From Sinorhizobium meliloti (lineage in GTDB: Bacteria; Pseudomonadota; Alphaproteobacteria; Rhizobiales; Rhizobiaceae), in NCBI RefSeq assembly GCF_035610345.1, contig NZ_CP141212.1:625976-689975 (forward strand): DNA of 64,000 nt. The letters are read 5' to 3'. The notes beneath the pieces were generated by a model that saw nothing but the letters and a program-made list of their open reading frames with translations, had not been told where the DNA came from and ran no database searches. Numbering within the stretch: the first letter of the stretch is position 1; each line of letters opens with the position of its first letter. Positions 37,652 through 45,783 of the stretch are shown in pieces. A program made the position numbers and the translations under genes.

Positions 37652-39212
37652 CGTTGCTCTCCCTCTGGTTCACACCGGCCATCAGCATGCCCAGGTCATG
37701 CTCGTCCGTATCAGCCGCATACCTCTCGCCCGATATTCGGCCATCGAACATCACGACAATTCGATCCGAGAGTCCCAAGATTTCATCCAACTCGACCGAA
37801 ACCAGCAGAATCGCCTTGCCCCGGTCACGTAGGGCAACGATCTCTCGGTGAATGTATTCGATTGCTCCTATATCGACCCCGCGCGTCGGCTGTCCGATCA
37901 GAAGGAGATCCGGGTTCTGACCGATCTCGCGCGCCAGGACGACTTTTTGCTGGTTGCCGCCGGACAGGTTGGCTGTCTTCAGGAAAGGATCGTCCGGGCG
38001 TACGTCGTAGGCCTCGATCAAGTCCCGTGCCGCCTGTTTCATCCTTCCCGGGAGCGAGAAAAAGCCCTTCGTAAATGAAGGGTCACGGTGATAGCCGTAG
38101 CTTGCGTTTTCCCAGATGCTGAACGGCATGACGAGACCGTGGCGATGCCGGTCTTCAGGCACATGGCCGATTCGCTGATTTCGCCTTTCTGCGGCACAGC
38201 CCGCGCGCGAGATATCGAGGGGGGCTCCGTTCAGCCGAATTTCCCCGCTCTTCGCCGGCGCCATGCCGGCGATGACTTCGAGGAGTTCGGACTGTCCGTT
38301 GCCTGCAACGCCGGCCACCCCAAGTATTTCTCCGGCGCGAATATCGAACGAGACCGACTTAAGCCGCTCCGTGCCGTTCTTTTCGACCGTCAGGTCACGG
38401 ATGGAAAGAACATTTTCACCGGGTTGCGCTTCGGATTTCTTGACGTTCAGATCGACAGTCCGCCCGACCATCAACTCGGCGAGCTTCGCGACATCCATCT
38501 GGGACGTCGGGTGTGTTGCCGTCATTTCACCGCGCCGCATGACGCTGACCGAGTCGGTTATCGACATGATCTCGCGCAGTTTATGCGTGATGAAGATGAT
38601 CGTTTTTCCTTGCGCCTTAAGGCTGTCGAGGATGCGAAACAGATGGTCGGCTTCGGACGGCGTCAGGACGCCCGTTGGCTCGTCCAGGATCAGTATCTCG
38701 GCCTGACGATAGAGCGCCTTGAGTATTTCGACCCGTTGCTGAAGGCCGACCGAGAGGTCGCCGACAACTGCATCCGGATCAACTTCGAGTCCATAGGCGG
38801 CGGCAAGTTCCTGCAGGACGTCACGGGCTTTTGCGGACGAGCGTTGCAATCGAATGCCGTCCTCGGCGCCCAGGATGACGTTCTCGAGGACGGTGAAGGG
38901 TTTCACCAGCATGAAGTGCTGATGAACCATCCCGATTCCGGCCGCGATTGCATCGTCGGAGTGGCGGATCGTCACCTTCTTTCCGTTGATCTTCATCTCT
39001 CCGTGATCGGCTTGGTAAAAGCCGTACAGGATGGACATCAAAGTTGATTTTCCGGCGCCATTCTCGCCCACGATCCCATGGATCGTACCTTTGGTGACGG
39101 CCATCGAAATGTTCCTGTTCGCGTGAACTGGGCCAAATGATTTCGATATCCCGATGAGCTCGATTGCGAGAGAGGGCGACGACGGAGGTTTGTCGAGTTG
39201 GTAACTGGTCAT
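37626..39212 (-). CDS. nucleoside ABC transporter ATPase (two nucleotide-binding domains)
   Basis: A 528-residue fused ATPase with two ABC domains, as in ribose- and BMP-type importers. Domain 1: Walker A GENGAGKSTLMSILYGFYQA, signature LSVGLQQRVEILKAL, Walker B ILILDEPTGVLTPSEA. Domain 2: degenerate Walker A GVAGNGQSELLEVIAG and signature LSGGNQQKVVLAREI. The order and the weak second Walker A match YufO/BmpE. ATG 39212 (MTSYQLDKPPSSPSLAIELI) is preferred to the longer basic leader up to 39299. It follows the binding-protein gene by 10 bp. Confidence 0.92.
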   Translation of the reverse strand: MTSYQLDKPPSSPSLAIELIGISKSFGPVHANRNISMAVTKGTIHGIVGENGAGKSTLMSILYGFYQADHGEMKINGKKVTIRHSDDAIAAGIGMVHQHFMLVKPFTVLENVILGAEDGIRLQRSSAKARDVLQELAAAYGLEVDPDAVVGDLSVGLQQRVEILKALYRQAEILILDEPTGVLTPSEADHLFRILDSLKAQGKTIIFITHKLREIMSITDSVSVMRRGEMTATHPTSQMDVAKLAELMVGRTVDLNVKKSEAQPGENVLSIRDLTVEKNGTERLKSVSFDIRAGEILGVAGVAGNGQSELLEVIAGMAPAKSGEIRLNGAPLDISRAGCAAERRNQRIGHVPEDRHRHGLVMPFSIWENASYGYHRDPSFTKGFFSLPGRMKQAARDLIEAYDVRPDDPFLKTANLSGGNQQKVVLAREIGQNPDLLLIGQPTRGVDIGAIEYIHREIVALRDRGKAILLVSVELDEILGLSDRIVVMFDGRISGERYAADTDEHDLGMLMAGVNQRESNDATASKVG

Positions 39213-39222
39213 CCGGACGCTC

Positions 39223-40218
39223 TCAGAAGGGGCAGGTGTCATCGGTGCGGTAGTCGTGCACCGAAATCGCGCCCGAGATGATGCTTTTCTTGGCCGCATC
39301 GAGAGCGCCAGCCAATTCGTCGGAGATCAGGGCTTCGTTGTTTTCATCGATGGCCACATCAACGCCATTTTCGGCCAGGCCAAGAGACTGGATGCCGGAG
39401 CTGAAAGTACCATTGTGAACGTCCATCATGGCTTGGTAGACAGCGACGTCGACCCGCTTGAGCATCGACGTCAGGACCTTGCCCGGGTGCAGGCCGTTCT
39501 GGTTCTTGTCCACGCCGATACCGAGGACGCCGGCATCCGCGGCCGCCTGCAATACGCCAATACCCGTACCGCCGGCCGCGTGATAGATCACATCGGCCCC
39601 CCGACCGATCTGCGACTTTGCCAACTCGCCACCCTTGACCGGATCGCGCCAGGCAGCGCCGGTGGTGCCTGCCATGTTCTCGAAAACGGTAATGTCGGAA
39701 TCGGCGGATTTCGCTCCCTGCCGGTAGCCGCAGGCAAAGGCACGGATCATCGGTATGTCCATGCCCCCGACGAAGCCGATCTTGTTCGACCTTGACGCCA
39801 TGGCAGCCAATAGTCCCGTCAGGTAAGAGCCTTCGTGCTCCTTGAAGGTGACCGAGCGCACATTGGGAAGATCGACGACGGAGTCGACCAGTACGAACTT
39901 CGTGTCGGGGTAGTCGGGCGCCACTGCCTTGACCGCCTGCCCCCATGAGAAACCGGTGACGACGATCGGGTTTTGTCCCTGCTGCGCGAAGCGGCGCAAA
40001 GATTGCTCCCGCTGCGCGTCCGATTGCAGCTCGAACTCCCTGTAGGAAATCCCGGTTTCCTCGCGAAACCGTTCGGCCCCTACATAAGAAGCCTCGTTGA
40101 ACGATTTGTCGTACTTCCCGCCAAGATCAAAAATGACGGCGGGTCTGGCGTCGGCCAACGCCACGGGCGCAGTGCCGAGAATGATGCCCGCTACTATCAG
40201 TGCAATCGTAAGCTTCAT
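39223..40218 (-). CDS. BMP-family nucleoside-binding periplasmic protein
   Basis: A 331-residue substrate-binding protein. The signal peptide MKLTIALIVAGIILGTAPVA-LA is cleaved at LADA; there is no lipobox cysteine, so the protein is soluble in the periplasm rather than a lipoprotein. ARPAVIFDLGGKYDKSFNEA followed by SYVGAERF is the BMP/PnrA N-terminus, and GIGVDKNQNGLHPGKVLTSM is the conserved hinge region. BMP proteins bind purine nucleosides, fitting the adjacent phosphorylase. First gene of the operon. Confidence 0.92.
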   Translation of the reverse strand: MKLTIALIVAGIILGTAPVALADARPAVIFDLGGKYDKSFNEASYVGAERFREETGISYREFELQSDAQREQSLRRFAQQGQNPIVVTGFSWGQAVKAVAPDYPDTKFVLVDSVVDLPNVRSVTFKEHEGSYLTGLLAAMASRSNKIGFVGGMDIPMIRAFACGYRQGAKSADSDITVFENMAGTTGAAWRDPVKGGELAKSQIGRGADVIYHAAGGTGIGVLQAAADAGVLGIGVDKNQNGLHPGKVLTSMLKRVDVAVYQAMMDVHNGTFSSGIQSLGLAENGVDVAIDENNEALISDELAGALDAAKKSIISGAISVHDYRTDDTCPF

Positions 40219-40254
40219 GATGTCCTCCAGCCCAGGGTCCCCACCCTTCTCGCA

Positions 40255-40284
40255 TATCTATGCATCACTAGAATGAAAATGCAA
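40255..40284 (-). promoter_or_regulatory. candidate promoter of the nucleoside operon
   Basis: On the minus strand TTGCAT (40279-40284) and TAGATA (40255-40260) are separated by 18 bp and lie about 40-65 bp before the binding-protein start. The flanking TGCAT repeats (TATGCATCACTAG ... ATGCAAG) could form the SorC operator. Prediction from pattern only. Confidence 0.4.
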
Positions 40285-40474
40285 GCGGTTCCTCAAGATT
40301 AAAAAATTTTGATCGAGGATACGTGACGAGAATGGCATGCAATGCGTTCGAAACGCCATGGATAGACTACGTGAAGTTTTCTAAAATATGCCGAAGTTAC
40401 AGTCAGCAGGAAGTTTATTTCAGGGCAATCGCGCCTTCACACCAACTTGATTATATAAGGATGCAAGAGTCATA

Positions 40475-40502
40475 TTGACTGCAAGCGGATTATGAATAAC
40501 TT
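40475..40502 (+). promoter_or_regulatory. candidate promoter of the deaminase-like gene
   Basis: TTGACT (40475-40480), a 16-bp spacer and TAACTT (40497-40502), about 120 bp upstream of the ATG. The -35 hexamer is close to consensus, the -10 is weak. Alternative AT-rich -10 boxes occur downstream (TATATGGAATAAT). Confidence 0.35.
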
Positions 40503-40623
40503 TGTAGAAAGTAAGGGGACTCTTATGATGAATTTTAATTTGTATATGGAATAATTTGGTAGATACTGCGTGTTCGTCTAGGGGTGCTCCTTGCTGAATG
40601 TGATTCAAGGAAGGAGCAATGCT

Positions 40624-41856
40624 ATGAAAAACAATTATAGTTCTGTTGCGACGCTTGATGAAGCAGCCTTGTTGGCGTCCGATCAGACCATGCTCGCTTA
40701 CTGCCAGGGCACCTTCAGCGTGGGAGGCGTCCTTATTCAATGCAGCACCGGCGAAGTCATTCATGCCCTCCACAACAACGTTGTAGTCGACGGCGTCACG
40801 CAGGACCCCACCGCCCACGGAGAACGACAACTCGTGGATTGGTATTTCGAACAGGTAGATGGAGGGGCAACGCTCCCATCGCCCGAGGATCTGATGGTGG
40901 TGACCTCTCTCGACCCTTGCTGCATGTGCACCGGTTCACTAGCGAGCGCGGGATTCAAGGCCGTCATATCCGCCAACGATGAGTTCGCTGGGATCAACTA
41001 TGATCTTTCGGCAACCTTTCCATCTGTGACGGACCCTGAGACACTTCAGAACACGTTCTCATATCCGGCCGTCTCCGGCGCAACCTGCTTCGCTCGTGAA
41101 GAGTCGGGGGCGCCGCTTCCGGCATTGTTCGATGGTCAGTCCATCGACGAACATACTCAGGCGATCAATCGTGCCCTGTTCGATGCGACACTTACCTCGG
41201 TTCAGGAAACGATTTCCGGCGACGAACCTCCAGACCCGGACTTCAACATTGCGACGCTATCGCCGGACAACCCGATCGTCCTCGGCCTCAAATCGATCTA
41301 TCCGCAAGCACTCGATTACACGCTGGCGGTGCCAGGCACACCAGATTCGGGGTTGATCCCATTTATAGAGGCTGCCCAACAGGAAGACATCGCAAATGGC
41401 GGAAATGGTGACGTAGCGGCACTGATCGACGCCTTTGGAAACCTGATACTGTGCTTGCCGGGCCAGCTGGCGCTCTCCCCTATCCTGACGCCGTGGATGC
41501 GCGTCACGCGCGAATATCAGCAACTGAAGCACACGATGATAACGACAGCTGTTGCGGATGCTCGAAAATACCTGCTTCACCCAAAATATGGGGTGATCCT
41601 GTTTCTTCGATGCCCGAATGACAGCTTCCGTGATCTCGTCGACCTTGGCGCCTATGGCTCCACCATGGAGGCTGAAATTCCCGACATGGGATGGCCCAAC
41701 TTCCAGTTCATTCAGCCATCTACCATTGCTGACGTTCAGTCCTACTTGGACGGATTGCCGCCGTTCTATAGCACTCTTGTAAAGGTCTCTCTGACACAGG
41801 TTACCGATACAAGCCTGTGGGATGCGTTCCCGATCGTGCCCCCGCCTGCGCGCTGA
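40624..41856 (+). CDS. cytidine-deaminase-like zinc enzyme with unknown C-terminal half
   Basis: A 410-residue soluble protein from ATG 40624, which has AAGGAG 7 bp upstream. The N-terminal third has a full deaminase-superfamily active site: His65-Gly-Glu67 in DPTAHGERQLVDWYFEQ and Pro98-Cys99-x2-Cys102 in SLDPCCMCTGSLASAGFKAV (zinc ligands His65, Cys99, Cys102; Glu67 as proton shuttle). Residues about 125-260 are of unknown fold. Residues 264-332 (VAALIDAFGNLILCLPGQLA and later KYGVILFLRCP) mimic the strand-helix order of a deaminase lobe without metal ligands. No signal peptide. It diverges from the nucleoside importer, so a nucleoside or base substrate is likely. Neither tRNA-editing TadA nor a secreted toxin fits well. 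Confidence 0.75.
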   Translation: MKNNYSSVATLDEAALLASDQTMLAYCQGTFSVGGVLIQCSTGEVIHALHNNVVVDGVTQDPTAHGERQLVDWYFEQVDGGATLPSPEDLMVVTSLDPCCMCTGSLASAGFKAVISANDEFAGINYDLSATFPSVTDPETLQNTFSYPAVSGATCFAREESGAPLPALFDGQSIDEHTQAINRALFDATLTSVQETISGDEPPDPDFNIATLSPDNPIVLGLKSIYPQALDYTLAVPGTPDSGLIPFIEAAQQEDIANGGNGDVAALIDAFGNLILCLPGQLALSPILTPWMRVTREYQQLKHTMITTAVADARKYLLHPKYGVILFLRCPNDSFRDLVDLGAYGSTMEAEIPDMGWPNFQFIQPSTIADVQSYLDGLPPFYSTLVKVSLTQVTDTSLWDAFPIVPPPAR

Positions 41857-41941
41857 GCGCATCCGGCAGACGAGCGTTTTCGACAGGTCCAAGGCCGACG
41901 GTCGGTTGCTGAATGAGTGCGATGGCCGGCCGTCGACGCCC

Positions 41942-41974
41942 AGAATGGCCTTCTTATGAAAAGGAGGCCATTCT
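41942..41974. terminator. perfect hairpin after the deaminase-like gene
   Basis: AGAATGGCCT (41942-41951) and AGGCCATTCT (41965-41974) form a 10-bp stem with a 13-nt loop, 85 bp past the stop. No T-run follows, so it may be a weak terminator or the footprint of an element end. Confidence 0.5.
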
Positions 41975-42091
41975 CACCGCGCCATGAGCAGGATCTGTTC
42001 TGCGCCCGGCTGGCTCAGATCATCAACATAAGGCACGATGGTTCTTCAGCGGTCGTCGCGATCTCGCAGGCAGAAGGACGATCTTTCGATC

Positions 42092-42114
42092 GCCCGGCCT
42101 CGGCGATGCCGGGC
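42092..42114. terminator. GC hairpin near the right edge of the insertion
   Basis: GCCCGGC (42092-42098) pairs with GCCGGGC (42108-42114) around a 9-nt loop. It lies about 115 bp downstream of the small minus-strand gene's stop and could terminate either transcript; no T-tract. Confidence 0.35.
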
Positions 42115-42227
42115 TGTTGCATGTGTCCTTCAAACGTAATCGATCGAAGGAAGAAGACGGCAAAAGCCGAAAGCGTTGCAGCGGCCGTTGCGCGGCCGAC
42201 AGAACGCGCGGCATTGCAGCACAGCCA

Positions 42228-42467
42228 TCAGTGCCGTCCCTGGGTGACGATGACGGGGATCAGCAGATCGCCCCAGTTGCCGTCGCCGCCGTGATGGCGG
42301 GCCGAACGGACCAGTTCGACGGAAACGCCGGCGTCCACGGCCTTCATGACGGCCTGGTTGAGGCGGTGCAGGTCGTTGGCGACCATGCGGATCGCCGCCT
42401 GCTGTTCCGGTGTCATGGCCGACGATTGTTCCTCGGCCCGTTCCTTGACGCGTGTCTGTACAGTCAT
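42228..42467 (-). CDS. small conserved protein downstream of aceA
   Basis: A 79-residue protein, MTVQTRVKERAEEQSSAMTP, with a helical N-terminal half (QQAAIRMVANDLHRLNQAVM) and a C-terminal VELVRSARHHGGDGNWGDLL strand-like part. AAGGAG lies 7 bp before the ATG. It starts 109 bp after aceA on the same strand, so it is probably cotranscribed with isocitrate lyase. From memory, S. meliloti has an equivalent small gene next to aceA. No known domain; function unassigned. Confidence 0.75.
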   Translation of the reverse strand: MTVQTRVKERAEEQSSAMTPEQQAAIRMVANDLHRLNQAVMKAVDAGVSVELVRSARHHGGDGNWGDLLIPVIVTQGRH

Positions 42468-42576
42468 CGGAGTGCTCCTTTGGGCGATGGGTGCGGGGGA
42501 CTTCTTCGACCCGCTTCAGTTTCGAGGTCTGGTTGGGGACGCGCGGCGGGGCAGGGGGGCCGCGCGTCCCGCTCGT

Positions 42577-43866
42577 TCATTCTGCTGCCGGGCGGAACTG
42601 ATCGTGCTCGGTGGATTCCTTCATGGCCGTGGTCGACGACTGGCCGCCGGTGATCGCGACCGACACGGCATCGAAATAGCCGGTCCCCACTTCGCGCTGG
42701 TGCTTGGTCGCCGTATAGCCGTTGGCTTCGGCTGCGAATTCCGCTTCCTGCAGTTCCGAATAGGCCGCCATCTGCCGGTCCCTGTAGCCGCGCGCCAGTT
42801 CGAACATGCCGTAGTTCAGCTGGTGGAAACCGGCGAGCGTGATGAACTGGAACTTGTAGCCCATGGCGCCCAATTCGCGCTGGAACTTGGCGATCGTCGC
42901 GTCGTCGAGGTTCTTCTTCCAGTTGAAGGACGGCGAGCAATTATAGGCGAGCAGCTTGCCCGGATGCGCCCTGTGCACGCCTTCGGCGAACTTGCGCGCC
43001 TGCTCCAGGTCGGGCTTGGAGGTCTCGCACCAGATGAGGTCGCAATGCGGCGCATAGGCGATCGCGCGGGCGATGCAGGGCTCGATGCCGTTCTTCACCT
43101 GGTAAAAACCCTCGACGGTGCGGCCGGCATCGTAGTCGACGAAGGGGCGGTCGCGCTCGTCGATATCGGAGGTGAGCAGCTTCGCCGCTTCCGCGTCGGT
43201 GCGGGCAATGACCAGCGTCGGCGTACCCATTACGTCGGCGGCAAGCCGTGCCGCGTTCAGATTGCGGATATGCGCCGCGGTCGGGATCAGCACCTTGCCG
43301 CCGAGATGGCCGCACTTCTTTTCCGACGCGAGCTGGTCCTCGTAGTGGACGCCCGCCGCACCCGCTTCGATGAAGGCCTTCATGATCTCGAAGGCGTTGA
43401 GCGGTCCGCCGAAGCCGGCTTCCGCATCGGCGACGATCGGAGCGAACCAGGTATCGACGGAGAGACCCTTGCCTTCCGCCGTCTCGATCTGATCGGCGCG
43501 CTGAAGCGTGCGGTTGATGCGCTTGGCAAGTTCCGGAGCCGCGTTGGCCGGATAGAGCGACTGGTCCGGATACATGGCGGAAGCGGTGTTGGCGTCGGCT
43601 GCGACCTGCCAGCCGGAGAGATAGATCGCCTTCAAGCCCGCGCGCACCATCTGCATCGCCTGATTGCCGGAAAGCGCGCCGAGTGCATTGACGAAGTCCT
43701 CCTCACGGATGAGCTTCCAGAGGCGGTTCGCACCCATTTCGGCAAGCGAATAACGGATCTCCACCGAGCCCCTGAGCCGCTTCACGTCCTCGGCGGAATA
43801 GGGCCGCTCGATTCCGTCGAAGCGCCCCTCCGGCGCATTTGGAACGAGCTTGTAAAAATCAGTCAT
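42577..43866 (-). CDS. aceA: isocitrate lyase
   Basis: A 429-residue enzyme splitting isocitrate to succinate and glyoxylate, first step of the glyoxylate shunt, needed for growth on acetate or fatty acids. The catalytic motif [16 protein letters not shown] has Cys185; [20 protein letters not shown] binds metal; [18 protein letters not shown] is the C-terminal signature. ATG 43866 is preceded by GAGGAGG; the longer frame to 43935 is rejected. The 41-bp upstream stem-loop and the divergent ScfR-type regulator suggest acyl-CoA-responsive control. Malate synthase is not in the window. Confidence 0.96.
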   Translation of the reverse strand: MTDFYKLVPNAPEGRFDGIERPYSAEDVKRLRGSVEIRYSLAEMGANRLWKLIREEDFVNALGALSGNQAMQMVRAGLKAIYLSGWQVAADANTASAMYPDQSLYPANAAPELAKRINRTLQRADQIETAEGKGLSVDTWFAPIVADAEAGFGGPLNAFEIMKAFIEAGAAGVHYEDQLASEKKCGHLGGKVLIPTAAHIRNLNAARLAADVMGTPTLVIARTDAEAAKLLTSDIDERDRPFVDYDAGRTVEGFYQVKNGIEPCIARAIAYAPHCDLIWCETSKPDLEQARKFAEGVHRAHPGKLLAYNCSPSFNWKKNLDDATIAKFQRELGAMGYKFQFITLAGFHQLNYGMFELARGYRDRQMAAYSELQEAEFAAEANGYTATKHQREVGTGYFDAVSVAITGGQSSTTAMKESTEHDQFRPAAE

Positions 43867-43906
43867 ACTTGCCTCCTCGTGAAATCGCTTCGTCTTCGGC
43901 TTTCGT

Positions 43907-43930
43907 CTTTCGGCGCCTCTAAGCCGAAAG
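43907..43930. promoter_or_regulatory. inverted repeat in the aceA leader
   Basis: CTTTCGGC (43907-43914) and GCCGAAAG (43923-43930), an 8-bp perfect inverted repeat around 8 bp, 41 bp upstream of the aceA start codon. It could be a leader hairpin or a dimer-binding operator. Confidence 0.45.
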
Positions 43931-44075
43931 ATCATGTGACAGTTTTTACATTGCGCTGCATAAACCCGCTACCGAATTCCCGCAGATAGCGGCCAGAAAC
44001 GGGTTAGCTTGTCTTGTCTTTGACAGTATGCGGAAGTAAAGTTGTAAAAGATGTCAAAGCGGATCGTTGCGGAAC

Positions 44076-44093
44076 TTGTAAAGGGAATTACAA
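44076..44093. promoter_or_regulatory. palindromic operator abutting the start of the ScfR-like gene
   Basis: TTGTAAAGGGAATTACAA: TTGTAA and TTACAA are exact complements around a 6-bp centre that is also the ribosome site (AAGGGA). The site ends at the base before the ATG at 44094. A second TTGTAAA occurs at 44042-44048 and a reverse TTTTACA at 43944-43950 near aceA, so the shared 227-bp region carries three related half-sites. Confidence 0.55.
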
Positions 44094-45506
44094 ATGGCCG
44101 AGAACAAGATCTTTGCCGGGCCGCGGGTCAGGCGAATCCGAAACGGTCTTCAGCTGACGCAGACGGCCATGGCCGAGGCGCTTGGCATCTCTCCTTCCTA
44201 TCTGAACCTCATCGAGCGCAACCAGCGGCCGCTGACGGTGCAACTGCTCTTGAAACTGGCCTCCGTCTACAAGGTCGACCTCGAAGAGCTCCAGGGCGAG
44301 GCGGGCAGCGGTCTCGCGCAGCTGCGCGAGGTCTTTGCCGATCCGCTGCTTGCCGGCGAACTGCCGGGGGACCAGGAGCTGGTGGAGGTCGCCGAAGCGG
44401 CGCCGAACGTCTCCGGCGGCATCGTCAAACTTCATCGCGCCTACCGCGAACAGGCGTCGCGACTGAGGGATCTCGCCGCCCTGCTGGCGGGCGAGGGACA
44501 CATGGCGGCACTTGCCGATACGCGCCTGCCGATGGACGAAGTCCGCGAGGCGTTCGAGGCACGGCCCAATCACTTCGCCCGCATAGAGGAGGCGGCGGAG
44601 GCCCTGCATGCAAGCCTCTCGCCCGGAGACGATCTTTCAGGCGCAATGAAGGCTTGGCTCAGAAGGGAGCACGGACTGGCGGTGCGGACGCTGCCGGTGC
44701 ACGTGATGCCCACCCTGCGCCGCCGCTTCGACCGCCACTCGATGCGCCTCTTCGTCTCCGAACGCCTGTCGCCCTTCGATCAGCTGCGCGAGATCGCGAT
44801 CGAGGTGGCTTCGATCGCCTGCCATGAGGCGATTGCCGCCGAGCTCGAGCAGTTCCGCTTTGCCACCGCCGAAGCGCGGCGCATCGGCCGCTTCGAACTC
44901 GCGCGCTATGCCGCCCATGCGCTGATGATGCCCTATGCGGCATTTCTCGCCGCCGCGCAGCGGATGAAATACGATTTGGCTGTCCTGGCGGCGCGTTTCC
45001 AGGTCTCCTACGAGCAGGTCGCCAACCGTCTGACGATGCTGCAGCGGCCCGGTGCGGCGGGGGTTCCGTTTTTTCTCATCGAGATCGACAGCGCCGGCAA
45101 CAGGTTGCGTCGCGCCGGGGCGCAGGGATTTCCCCATGCCCGGTTCGGCGGCGGCTGTCCCAAGCTCAACGTCCAGGCTGCCTTTGCCGTGCCCGGCCAG
45201 GTTCTCGTCGATCGCGTCGGGATGCCTGACGGCACCGAATTCATCACTGTCGCACGCACCGTCGACGGTCCGCAGGCCGCCTTCCACGAACGGGTTCGGC
45301 GCACCGCGATCCTCGTCGGTTGCGAGGCCGCCTTCGCGAACGAGATGGTCTATGGCGCCGCCGCAGTCATGCCGGCGATCGCAATCGGTCCGGCCTGCCG
45401 GCTTTGCGAGCGGCAGGGGTGCCTGGCGCGCGCCGAACCGCCGATCACCCGACCGCTCGGTCTCGACGAAATGGCCACCGGGCTGAGCGTCTTCGACTTT
45501 CAGTGA
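44094..45506 (+). CDS. ScfR/RamB-like short-chain acyl-CoA-responsive regulator
   Basis: A 470-residue regulator. The N-terminal XRE-type HTH (RVRRIRNGLQLTQTAMAEAL followed by GISPSYLNLIERNQRPL, residues 10-47), a middle IrrE-like domain around 190-310 and a cysteine-bearing C-terminal domain (GPACRLCERQGCLARAEPPI) define the ScfR family, as in Corynebacterium RamB, which controls aceA. It diverges from aceA, as expected for its direct target. The zinc-binding HExxH of active IrrE proteases is not visible, so the middle part is probably structural. Confidence 0.85.
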   Translation: MAENKIFAGPRVRRIRNGLQLTQTAMAEALGISPSYLNLIERNQRPLTVQLLLKLASVYKVDLEELQGEAGSGLAQLREVFADPLLAGELPGDQELVEVAEAAPNVSGGIVKLHRAYREQASRLRDLAALLAGEGHMAALADTRLPMDEVREAFEARPNHFARIEEAAEALHASLSPGDDLSGAMKAWLRREHGLAVRTLPVHVMPTLRRRFDRHSMRLFVSERLSPFDQLREIAIEVASIACHEAIAAELEQFRFATAEARRIGRFELARYAAHALMMPYAAFLAAAQRMKYDLAVLAARFQVSYEQVANRLTMLQRPGAAGVPFFLIEIDSAGNRLRRAGAQGFPHARFGGGCPKLNVQAAFAVPGQVLVDRVGMPDGTEFITVARTVDGPQAAFHERVRRTAILVGCEAAFANEMVYGAAAVMPAIAIGPACRLCERQGCLARAEPPITRPLGLDEMATGLSVFDFQ

Positions 45507-45783
45507 GGCCGCGCGAAATGGCACGCAATCCGCAGGCAGATGTCGTCATGACGCCAGCAACTCCCCGAAACGCTCCCCATCCCTGCGACAAGGACAGAGT
45601 GCGGTAAGAGGAGGGAATTTTCGGGTGAAAAACCGCGAACCACTTTTTTCCTGGAACCGCTCTAACTCCTTGAGCTTATCGAGAAAGATGCCTAACCTCC
45701 GCATCGGCACGATCAAAAGACGGGGCGTAACGGCACTGGAGAAGAAATTACTGTCCCGAGCCGATAATCAAGAGGGGAGTTGC
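45507..45783. other. 277-bp region upstream of potF
   Basis: No gene or palindrome of note. It should contain the potF promoter; GAGGGGAG at 45771-45778 is the potF ribosome site. A frame open to 45625 joins potF upstream but adds a basic leader before the signal peptide. Confidence 0.4.

Larger units (their letters stand above)
40219..40623. other. 405-bp AT-rich divergent control region of the nucleoside module
   Basis: Lies between the binding-protein gene (minus) and the deaminase-like gene (plus). Base composition is visibly more AT-rich than the flanks (for example ATTTTAATTTGTATATGGAA). It holds candidate promoters for both directions (listed separately). Small frames here have no ribosome site. 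I see no repeat or RNA gene. Confidence 0.6.
41857..42227. other. 371-bp noncoding gap after the deaminase-like gene
   Basis: Convergent gap between the deaminase-like gene and the small gene downstream of aceA. It contains two perfect hairpins (41942-41974 and 42092-42114, listed separately) and an otherwise structureless sequence. The plus-strand frame at 41917-42294 has no ribosome site and no recognisable product. Probably the right edge of the accessory insertion. Confidence 0.5.

Noticed and set aside
40420..40830. 136-residue minus-strand frame overlapping the deaminase start
   Set aside because: Overlaps a better-supported gene and the promoter region; composition follows the antisense of the deaminase.
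40624..41856. Secreted polymorphic deaminase toxin
   Set aside because: No signal peptide, repeats, secretion domain or adjacent immunity gene; the catalytic part is N-terminal, opposite to toxins.
41917..42294. 125-residue plus-strand frame in the gap after the deaminase
   Set aside because: No ribosome site, spans two hairpins, and overlaps the small aceA-linked gene.
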